Below, piece by piece: positions 5,451 to 10,476 of a stretch of DNA of 10,476 bases (its first letter is position 1; the number at the start of each line of letters is the position of its first letter). The stretch covers positions 1-10,476 of the forward strand of contig FR891265.1 in assembly GCA_000433755.1 (NCBI GenBank), written 5' to 3'. The DNA is from Clostridium sp. CAG:465 (GTDB taxonomy: Bacteria > Bacillota > Clostridia > TANB77 > CAG-465). The position numbers were made by a program, and so were the translations under genes. Under the pieces are notes generated by a model. It did not search any database and was not told the origin of the DNA. It worked only from the letters and a program-made list of their open reading frames with translations.

Positions 5451-6163
5451 TTATTTTCCTTTTCAAGTTGTTTTAAACTCTTTTTAGGTGTTGGCAAATC
5501 TTCTGGCATAGTTCCACCATTTTTAGCAATTACCTCTCTTATGTTTTTTCCAATATTATGATGAGTTTCATTAGCTTCTTTTTCTGTTTGTATATTATCT
5601 TTCTTTAATTTTTGCTCAGTTTGTGAAATTCTAAATAAATTAGCAATTAGTTCATCACTTCCCATATTATCTAAAATATCTTCTCTATATCTTAACCCTT
5701 TTCGTTTTGCAATATCATCAGCTGTTTCTCCATTATATAAACCTTTATAGCCTGAATTGTGAAATCTATCAAAATTTTTAACTCCAGCTTTTTTAGCAGT
5801 TTGATTAAGTGAATAATTTCCTTTTTTAGTTAAATTTCTTTGATAAAATCTTTTTTCATCTTCTGTTAATGAACTATATTCTTTTTCAGTTATTTCCTGT
5901 TTTCTTGTTTGTACTGCAAAGTATGTTTGTGCTAAAGCAATTACTTTTTTCCTACTATCTCCATTTTGTGCTATTAAATAACAAGCATAACGAGTTAATT
6001 TATAATCCTTTTGCTCCCTTTGTGCATCAGAACCTATTTGCACCATTTTACCGACGTCGGCAAAATGGTCAAAAACTGATATATCACTATTTTCACAAGA
6101 CTTTATAGCTTTAGAAATGACTTTTTTAAAATTGCTCCATTTACTATAATTAAGACAAGTCAT
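5429..6163 (-). CDS. dinD: DNA damage-inducible protein D (DinD-like), N-terminus out of frame
   Basis: 244 codons from the first in-frame ATG. The sequence carries strong DinD landmarks: DHFADVGKMVQIGS, a YKLTRYACYLIAQNGD block, and IALAQTYFAVQTRKQE, followed by a basic, charged C-terminus ending KKSLKKQ. E. coli DinD is a LexA-controlled protein reported to affect RecA filaments; this homologue's role is not established. The family normally starts about 40 residues earlier. That segment (ending ENGIEFWYAREL) is present upstream at 6164-6275 but one base out of frame with its start. The protein is therefore truncated, restarted at 6163, or the sequence lacks one A. No clear LexA box is visible at the promoter. 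A large hairpin ends the gene. Confidence 0.75.
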   Translation of the reverse strand: MTCLNYSKWSNFKKVISKAIKSCENSDISVFDHFADVGKMVQIGSDAQREQKDYKLTRYACYLIAQNGDSRKKVIALAQTYFAVQTRKQEITEKEYSSLTEDEKRFYQRNLTKKGNYSLNQTAKKAGVKNFDRFHNSGYKGLYNGETADDIAKRKGLRYREDILDNMGSDELIANLFRISQTEQKLKKDNIQTEKEANETHHNIGKNIREVIAKNGGTMPEDLPTPKKSLKQLEKENKKSLKKQ

Positions 6164-6275
6164 AAGTTCTCTAGCATACCAAAATTCAATTCCATTTTCA
6201 TCGATATGTTTTATATCTTCAAAAGTTTTGTTATTATAATCTTCATTCTCTTTTAATTTATTTATCTCGAATCAT
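6164..6275 (-). pseudogene. Frameshifted N-terminal part of dinD
   Basis: ATG at 6275 (also ATG two codons upstream) reads MIRDK and then TAA at 6258-6260. Adding one A in the A-run near 6258-6263 restores a continuous frame into the body of dinD, through the family-like NNKTFEDIKHIDENGIEFW segment. The leader contains AGGA and the string AAATGGAG directly at the start codon. Confidence 0.6.
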
Positions 6276-6291
6276 CTCCATTTCCTATACT

Positions 6292-6320
6292 ATTTTACAA
6301 TAATATTAAAAAGTTGACAA
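6292..6320 (-). promoter_or_regulatory. Promoter of dinD
   Basis: On the minus strand, TTGTCA (6315-6320), 17 bp, TAAAAT (6292-6297). The leader to the ATG at 6275 is about 10 nt. I see no GAAC/GTTC LexA-type operator overlapping it. Confidence 0.5.
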
Positions 6321-6340
6321 TATATTTACGAAAATTTGTT

Positions 6341-7603
6341 TTAATCTTTATATAGATTTTTATTATTTTTAATATAAGATTTTAAATATATAGTTCTAAC
6401 AAGCCTATCAACGGTGCAAACTAATCCTAAGCCAACAAGTCCAATATTAAAATATTTTATTAGACAAAGTAATGGTATTCTTATACATATACCACCAATA
6501 AATGAAGTTAATCTAATAGCTTTTGTATCTTTATTAGCAGATAAATATGCTAAATAGTTATTATTAAGTATATACGTAAAAAATTCAGTTGAATATAAAT
6601 AAACATATATACCACATTCGCTCCAAGGAACACTTCTTCCTAAAAAATACCAAGCTGGATATGGAATAATAATAAAAAATATTAGTGAAAATATTAAAGA
6701 GTAAATTGTAATTTTATTTACTTTTGTTAATAGGTTATTTTCTTCATTTTCTATAGAATTTGCATAAGAAACTAAAAGCCCTGTATAGTATCCTTCTGCT
6801 AATTGTAATAATACTTGTACAACAGCAGAACATACACATACTATAACATAAACATTGGTGCCGAAAGAACTTGATATGCTCTCAAGAAAAATGTATGCAA
6901 ATTTTTGAATTGCTTTATTAAATAATAAATCTTTAGCATGATTAATTATATCTTTTATATATACCATTTTTATTTTTCTATATTTATATTTCGAAAATAT
7001 AAATAATAAAATCGTATTTATAAGTGTAGATATGATTGTAGCTACATATATTCCAACTTCATTAAATCCTAATTTAATACTTATTATATCTCCAAGAATA
7101 TTAAATAATGAAGATATAACTGTTGCAATTAGTACAAGATTTGTTTTCCCTTTTACCTTTAAATCATTTTTTGGAATATAACTTATTGCTAAAATTGGTA
7201 ACTGAATTGCTTTTAATTTTAATAAACATGTTAAAATATTTCTGGCGTCATTTTCTAAAGTATAAATATAAGTTAGTTTATTAGCAAATATAAATATTAT
7301 CAAAGATATAATCATACTACTAAAAATTTGTAAAAAAATAGCTACAGTATTAATGCTATTATTATTTTTTCTATCTCTTGATAGTACAATACTATGTGAT
7401 TGTGATATACATTCTTGTATTGTATTGATTGCAGAGTCCAAGCTTATAAGTGAAGCAAATACTACAATTGCAGTTGTACCAATAGAATTAGATAATGATC
7501 TGTCAATTGTTATTAGTATTATATTTGTAAATTCTACTATTATATATGGTAATACAAATAAAAGTACTGACATTACACTTTTATTACTTATTTTTTGTTT
7601 CAT
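6341..7603 (-). CDS. MATE-family multidrug/flippase-type membrane transporter
   Basis: A 420-residue protein of about twelve hydrophobic segments with short charged loops and no signal peptide. The organisation in two similar halves, KGKTNLVLIATVISSLFNILGD-type helix ends, and GL-rich helix starts (IGLVGLGLVCT) fit the MATE/DinF branch of the MOP superfamily, which exports drugs or organic cations using Na+ or H+ gradients. A polysaccharide flippase of the same superfamily is the main alternative. It is slightly shorter than the usual 440-460 residues. AAGGAG lies 7 nt before the ATG, supporting the start. It is transcribed alone from its own promoter. No terminator is visible before the dinD promoter, so read-through into dinD is possible. 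Confidence 0.7.
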   Translation of the reverse strand: MKQKISNKSVMSVLLFVLPYIIVEFTNIILITIDRSLSNSIGTTAIVVFASLISLDSAINTIQECISQSHSIVLSRDRKNNNSINTVAIFLQIFSSMIISLIIFIFANKLTYIYTLENDARNILTCLLKLKAIQLPILAISYIPKNDLKVKGKTNLVLIATVISSLFNILGDIISIKLGFNEVGIYVATIISTLINTILLFIFSKYKYRKIKMVYIKDIINHAKDLLFNKAIQKFAYIFLESISSSFGTNVYVIVCVCSAVVQVLLQLAEGYYTGLLVSYANSIENEENNLLTKVNKITIYSLIFSLIFFIIIPYPAWYFLGRSVPWSECGIYVYLYSTEFFTYILNNNYLAYLSANKDTKAIRLTSFIGGICIRIPLLCLIKYFNIGLVGLGLVCTVDRLVRTIYLKSYIKNNKNLYKD

Positions 7604-7645
7604 GTGTTTCTCCTTATTAGATTAGATTTAATTTAAACTGACAAA

Positions 7646-7651
7646 ATTATA
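7646..7651 (-). promoter_or_regulatory. -10 element of the MATE gene promoter
   Basis: TATAAT on the minus strand within TATAGTATAATTTTGT, the same string found at the GDPD operon promoter. The -35 (TGGCTA at 17 bp) is weak. Confidence 0.45.
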
Positions 7652-7745
7652 CTATATTTTACATTTTTTAGCCACATATTTTATAAAAAATATAGAAGAT
7701 ACTAAGAGAATATCGAAAAAAGTGTGTAAACTAGAAAATATAAAT

Positions 7746-7783
7746 CGACTATGATATAATTAGAAAAATCATAGTCGGTTTTT
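7746..7783 (+). terminator. Terminator in the left end of the IS256 remnant
   Basis: A perfect 10-bp stem (7746-7755 with 7768-7777), 12-nt loop, then GTTTTT. It is placed to block outside transcription from reaching the transposase. Confidence 0.6.
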
Positions 7784-7808
7784 CTGCATATGAAGGGAGA
7801 TAGAAAAA

Positions 7809-7964
7809 ATGGCAAAACGTGAAAAAATATCAGAAGAGAGAAGGAATTTTTTAAAAGAATTCATTAATCAAAATAATATAACAAGTGCTAAAGATATTGA
7901 AGAAGCTTTAAAGGATATGTTTAAGGATAAATATATAAATTTTACTTGCACATTGACAATTTAA
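7809..7964 (+). pseudogene. IS256-family transposase, N-terminal fragment
   Basis: 51 codons. Residues 1-40 match the start of IS256-family transposases: MAKR with charged residues, then SAKDIEEALKDMF. After KD the sequence departs from the family and soon stops, so the DDE catalytic core is deleted. AAGGGAG lies upstream of the ATG. It cannot be a transposase on its own. Confidence 0.7.
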
Positions 7965-7981
7965 TATAATACGTATATAAT
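7953..7981 (+). promoter_or_regulatory. Perfect consensus sigma-A promoter inside the IS256 remnant
   Basis: TTGACA (7953-7958), exactly 17 bp, TATAAT (7976-7981). It points rightward, away from any sense gene and antisense to the small ORF and the Nudix gene. Confidence 0.6.
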
Positions 7982-7983
7982 GA

Positions 7984-8021
7984 AGTAAAAACAGACACTA
8001 TAAATTTAATTATAGTATCTG
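7984..8021 (-). terminator. Leftward terminator downstream of the Nudix operon
   Basis: A 12-bp stem (7992-8003 with 8010-8021) followed on the minus strand by TTTTT. One pair is G-U in the leftward RNA but A-C in the rightward RNA, so it works leftward. Confidence 0.55.
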
Positions 8022-8043
8022 AAAATCATAGTTGATTTTTAGT

Positions 8044-8184
8044 TTACACAAAATATCCGATATACTCTAGTAATTTTCTTTTAGTTTCCTCTGTTTCTTT
8101 AATATCATAATATTCTTCTGCTTTATTTTTTGAATCATAAACTCTTGAGCCAAAATACTCATCAGCAATAAAATACCTTTTCAT
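8044..8184 (-). CDS. Small ORF truncated by the IS256 remnant
   Basis: 46 codons starting MKRYFIADEYFGSRVYDS, with AAGGAG 13 nt upstream and 29 nt after the Nudix stop, so it is the second gene of that operon. Its last codons and stop lie within the right inverted repeat of the IS256 remnant; the original protein was therefore longer. I do not recognise the family. The remaining residues are charged and soluble, with no membrane segment. Confidence 0.5.
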   Translation of the reverse strand: MKRYFIADEYFGSRVYDSKNKAEEYYDIKETEETKRKLLEYIGYFV

Positions 8185-8213
8185 TTTTTTATCAATTCTC
8201 CTTTTTATTATAA

Positions 8214-8678
8214 TTAATTACATGCTTTAGTTCTTTTATTAAGTTTTTCATTTAATTCCCATAAAGCTGTCTTATTACTATCATACTTTAGTTTTTTTAA
8301 TGCTTCATCATATTCTACCCATTTGTATTCTTTGTGCTCATTTGAAAGTTGGATATTACCATCCTCGTCTTTTATTTCTATAGCGTATGAGTATTCTGGT
8401 ACAACATATACATTTGGCCCCCAAGTATATTCTCCCGTTATATTTAATACTGGAATAGTAGTTTTAGAATCTAATTGTTCTATTTTTCTTTTTTCGACAA
8501 TTAATGATGTTTCTTCCTTTATTTCCCTAATCACCGTTTCAAGAGGCTTCTCATTATTTTCTCCACCTCCTGATATAAATTGCCATATAGAGTGTGAATT
8601 TCTATAAAATATACCATATAGGATTCTATTATTTTCTCTTTTATATAGGATTGTTAAAATTTGATATGGTGCTCTCAT
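8214..8678 (-). CDS. Nudix hydrolase (MutT/NudB-like)
   Basis: A 154-residue protein with a near-perfect Nudix box at residues 37-59: G37, five residues, E43, seven residues, then R51-E52-I-K-E55-E56. The usual Gly after it is Ser. Family members cleave nucleoside diphosphates linked to another moiety, using Mg2+ held by the box glutamates; NudB-like enzymes act on dATP or dihydroneopterin triphosphate. The start MRAPYQIL is typical of this subgroup. I chose 8678 because AGGAGGG (8687-8693) lies 8 nt upstream. An upstream in-frame ATG at 8765 would add 29 residues that overlap the promoter and lack a ribosome site. The gene is followed by the truncated small ORF. Confidence 0.85.
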   Translation of the reverse strand: MRAPYQILTILYKRENNRILYGIFYRNSHSIWQFISGGGENNEKPLETVIREIKEETSLIVEKRKIEQLDSKTTIPVLNITGEYTWGPNVYVVPEYSYAIEIKDEDGNIQLSNEHKEYKWVEYDEALKKLKYDSNKTALWELNEKLNKRTKACN

Positions 8679-8716
8679 AAGATATTCCCTCCTAGCTCTT
8701 TTATTGTAATGATTTA

Positions 8717-8725
8717 AGTATACCA
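8717..8725 (-). promoter_or_regulatory. Extended -10 promoter of the Nudix gene
   Basis: TGGTATACT on the minus strand is an extended -10; the predicted start near 8710 gives a leader of about 32 nt. This excludes the longer ORF start at 8765. Confidence 0.5.
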
Positions 8726-8780
8726 CATTTTCTATTAAAATTCTAGTTATTTTCACTACTTGCATAATTATTTATTTTTA

Positions 8781-8807
8781 GTAAATTGAAAAAGTAAATT
8801 ATATTTA
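8781..8807 (+). repeat. IS30-type left terminal inverted repeat
   Basis: Contains AATTGAAAAAGTAAATTAT; the complement of the right end differs at one position only. Confidence 0.75.
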
Positions 8808-8847
8808 ATTTAACTAGAATAAATTTAAATTATACATTAACAGATAT

Positions 8848-8874
8848 TGTAAGATTAAAATATAATGGTATAAT
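8848..8874 (+). promoter_or_regulatory. Transposase promoter
   Basis: TTGTAA, 16 bp, TATAAT (8869-8874). The predicted start is at about 8881, the first base of the GTAGATACTTCTT leader motif. Confidence 0.5.
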
Positions 8875-8880
8875 TTAATT

Positions 8881-8904
8881 GTAGATACTTCTTAAGAAAG
8901 AAGG
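8881..8904 (+). promoter_or_regulatory. Leader hairpin masking the transposase ribosome site
   Basis: CTTCTT (8888-8893) can pair with AAGAAG (8898-8903), which is the ribosome binding site. The leader motif GTAGATACTTCTT is also perfectly complementary to 10169-10181 after the gene. Confidence 0.4.
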
Positions 8905-8910
8905 TAAAAT

Positions 8911-10158
8911 ATGAATTTTAATGGTAAACATCTTTCTTTAGAAGATAGAAAAATTATTGAACAAAATATTTGCAAAGGATTAAGAAATTTTGAAACTGCA
9001 AAAGAACTTAATAAAAGTCAATCAACAATAGGTAAAGAAATTAGAAACAACAGAAAACGTAGATATTCAATTAGAGAAGATGCTCCATGGATGTGTAAAC
9101 ATTTTAATGAATGTAAAATTTGTACAAGCAGATGCAGTGACTTTGAAGAAATACCATGTTTTAGAAGAGACAGATTTATTGGTGCTTGTAATTGTTGACC
9201 AGATATAAAACATTGTAAAAAAGCAAAATATTTTTATTATGCAAATGTAGTGCAAAAAAATTATGAATACACTTTAAAAGATTCTCGAGAATGTGTTAAT
9301 TTAAACACAACAGAACTTTATGAATTAGCACACATTATATGTCCTTTAATCAAACAAGGACAGTCAATTTACACAATTTTACAAAATCATAAGGAAATTA
9401 CACAATGTGAGAAAACAATTTATACATACATTGAAATGGGATTATTTCAAGATTGGGGTGTTACCAATCTTGAATTAAGAAGAAAAGTAACAAGAAAATT
9501 AAGAAAAAAGAAACTTAAGAAAAGAGCAGAACCAGCAGATTATACAGGAAGGAAATACGATGATTACTTAGAATTTATTAAAAATAACACTTGTTCTGCC
9601 ACGACAGAAATGGATACAGTTTATAACCAACAAGATGGTCCATATATTCAAACATTTATATTTGAAAACACTGGCTTTATGATTGGACTATTAAAACAGA
9701 AGAAAACTGCTGAGGAAATGGCTGATTCTCTTAACTTTTTTCAAGATATTTTGCCAGATGATATGTATCAAAAATTATTTGGTTTATTACTTACAGACAG
9801 AGGTTCAGAATTTGCAAAGCCACAACTTTTTGAAATAAATCATGAAACAGGAGAAATTAGAGGGAACATATTTTATTGTGATGCTCAAATGCCAAGCCAA
9901 AAGCCACATGTAGAAAATAACCATGAGTTTATTAGAGATATTATTTCAAAAAAACGAAATATAAAAGGCTTAACACAAGATATGCTTGATATAATGTTTT
10001 CACATATTAATTCTGTACCACGTAAATCACTTGGTGGAAGGACTCCATACGAAACTTTTGAGTTCTTTTATGGCAAAGAAATACTTGATAAATTAAATAT
10101 ACAAAAGATAGAAAAAGATAAGGTCACACTACAACCTTACCTTCTAAAAATTAATTAA
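8911..10158 (+). pseudogene. IS30-family transposase with one in-frame TGA
   Basis: 415 codons if read through. The N-terminal helix-turn-helix (LSLEDRKIIEQNICKGL to STIGKEIRNNRK) is followed by a Cys-rich zinc-type segment. The C-terminal catalytic domain has the DDE triad: D in TEMDTVYN, D in LLTDRGSEF and E in NNHEFIRDI. TGA at codon 96 (9196-9198) interrupts the Cys-rich segment in the string CNC-stop-PDIKHC, where homologues typically have Cys before Pro, so a TGC/TGT to TGA change is likely. Everything downstream stays in the same frame and well conserved, so the mutation is recent, or the TGA is read through. A separate downstream start (TTG or GTG near 9250) is not convincing. AAGAAGG at 8898-8904 is the ribosome site. 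Confidence 0.8.
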
Positions 10159-10395
10159 ATCTCAACACAAGAAGTATCTACACTAACTGCATAATGTCAC
10201 TGTTGTGACAACTAATAAGTGAATAGAAATAAATCTTACACGAAAAAAATTTTATTGAAATTCACTTGCTTAAGTGCGCCTTTTTTTCTTGTCTGTAACT
10301 TCATTTTACACAAAATTCAAGAAAAAAAGCAATCCCTTTTTACCAAATTTTTGCTTTTAAATAGCATTTAATTAGTAAATAGAAATTACTTTTTC
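10159..10395 (+). other. Long noncoding 3' part of the IS30-type element
   Basis: No ORF. It holds AAGAAGTATCTAC (10169-10181, complementary to the mRNA leader), a TGTCAC/GTGACA hairpin (10195-10210), and a terminator hairpin CACTT/AAGTG (10263-10276) followed by seven Ts (10281-10287). An upstream AAGTGAAT (10217-10224) can pair with ATTCACTT (10260-10267) and compete with that terminator. Confidence 0.5.
10263..10287 (+). terminator. Transposase transcript terminator
   Basis: A 5-bp CACTT/AAGTG stem with GCTT loop, a CGCC link and TTTTTTT. Short but with a strong T-run. Confidence 0.45.
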
Positions 10396-10422
10396 TAAAT
10401 ATAATTTACTTTTTCAATTGAC
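10396..10422 (-). repeat. IS30-type right terminal inverted repeat
   Basis: Mirror of 8781-8807, 26 of 27 positions identical. Confidence 0.75.
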
Positions 10423-10430
10423 CTTCAGAT

Positions 10431-10476
10431 TGATTTAATCATCAACGTCACATTGGTGAGACGATTTTATCTTATG
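10431..10476 (+). repeat. Repeat D, partial copy cut by the window end
   Basis: TTGATTTAATC, AACGTCAC, TTGGTG, then a T-rich stretch aligns with 1832-1878 of repeat B in the same orientation. The TTGAT/ATCAA hairpin followed by CGTCAC also matches the 5' end of repeat C. The rest lies outside the window. Confidence 0.4.

Larger units (their letters stand above)
7715..8055 (+). mobile_element. Internally deleted IS256-family element
   Basis: The ends are inverted repeats. The left end (7724-7755) and the complement of the right end (8025-8049) share GTGTAAACTA and, further in, TCRACTATGAT. The left end also carries a terminator hairpin before the transposase start. Only about 340 bp remain of an expected 1.3 kb. 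No clear target duplication is visible. Its right repeat supplies the stop codon of the small leftward ORF at 8044-8184. Confidence 0.65.
8781..10422 (+). mobile_element. IS30-family insertion sequence, 1642 bp
   Basis: 27-bp terminal inverted repeats (8781-8807 and 10396-10422) match at 26 of 27 positions. They enclose one transposase reading frame, its promoter and an unusually long noncoding 3' part of about 240 bp with hairpins. No short target duplication can be read at the borders. The left border lies upstream of the Nudix promoter and the right border is 8 nt from repeat D, so it probably split the upstream region of D. Confidence 0.75.

Noticed and set aside
5868..6108. Rightward 79-codon ORF within dinD
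   Set aside because: Overlaps a clear homologue on the other strand, with no ribosome site and a low-complexity product.
6164..6340. LexA operator before dinD
   Set aside because: Looked for a GAAC-N4-GTTC type site around the promoter and found none.
7353..7625. Rightward ORF within the MATE gene
   Set aside because: Hydrophobic shadow of the membrane protein on the opposite strand, without ribosome site.
8323..8607. Rightward ORF within the Nudix gene
   Set aside because: Antisense to a well-supported Nudix gene; no start signals.
9196..9198. TGA as a sense codon (Trp or Gly code) or selenocysteine
   Set aside because: The intact genes have no in-frame TGA and use TGG for Trp. No hairpin with the usual position and shape of a bacterial SECIS follows this TGA.

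Overview
The window is very AT-rich, with strong GGAGG-type ribosome binding sites and consensus sigma-A promoters. This suggests a low-GC Gram-positive bacterium (Bacillota, Clostridia-like or a related gut lineage). Annotated complete genes stop with TAA or TAG and Trp is TGG, so the standard bacterial code applies. It looks like an accessory or recombining region: small single-function genes, two insertion sequences, several broken genes and a dispersed family of short repeats.

Left part (1-2150): a leftward small-RNA-like unit (repeat A) lies divergent to a rightward run of three genes. These are a HAD/NT5C-type phosphatase, a GNAT acetyltransferase with a stop at codon 2, and a membrane protein gene with an internal stop. 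The membrane gene is split at its 3' end by repeat B.

Middle part (2150-5215): an MBL-fold hydrolase comes first, then a gene-poor stretch carrying repeat E. Next is a tight rightward operon of a glycerophosphodiester phosphodiesterase, a HIT-like protein and a histidine phosphatase, ending in a structured 3' UTR and a strong terminator.

Right part (5215-8770) is read mostly leftward: repeat C, a DinD homologue whose N-terminus is frameshifted, a MATE-type transporter, a deleted IS256-family remnant, a small truncated ORF and a Nudix hydrolase.

Right end (8781-10422): an IS30-family element with 27-bp terminal inverted repeats, whose transposase carries one in-frame TGA. It sits next to a further repeat fragment (D) that runs off the window.

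The least explained signal is the repeat family. Copies A, C and E each have a convincing leftward promoter, a structured body of about 105-118 nt holding the conserved string CTCCATTTGAA, and an intrinsic terminator. They look like paralogous, mosaic small RNAs with an anti-Shine-Dalgarno seed. Copies B and D share modules with them. The assignment is inferred from sequence patterns only; no expression or database evidence was available.
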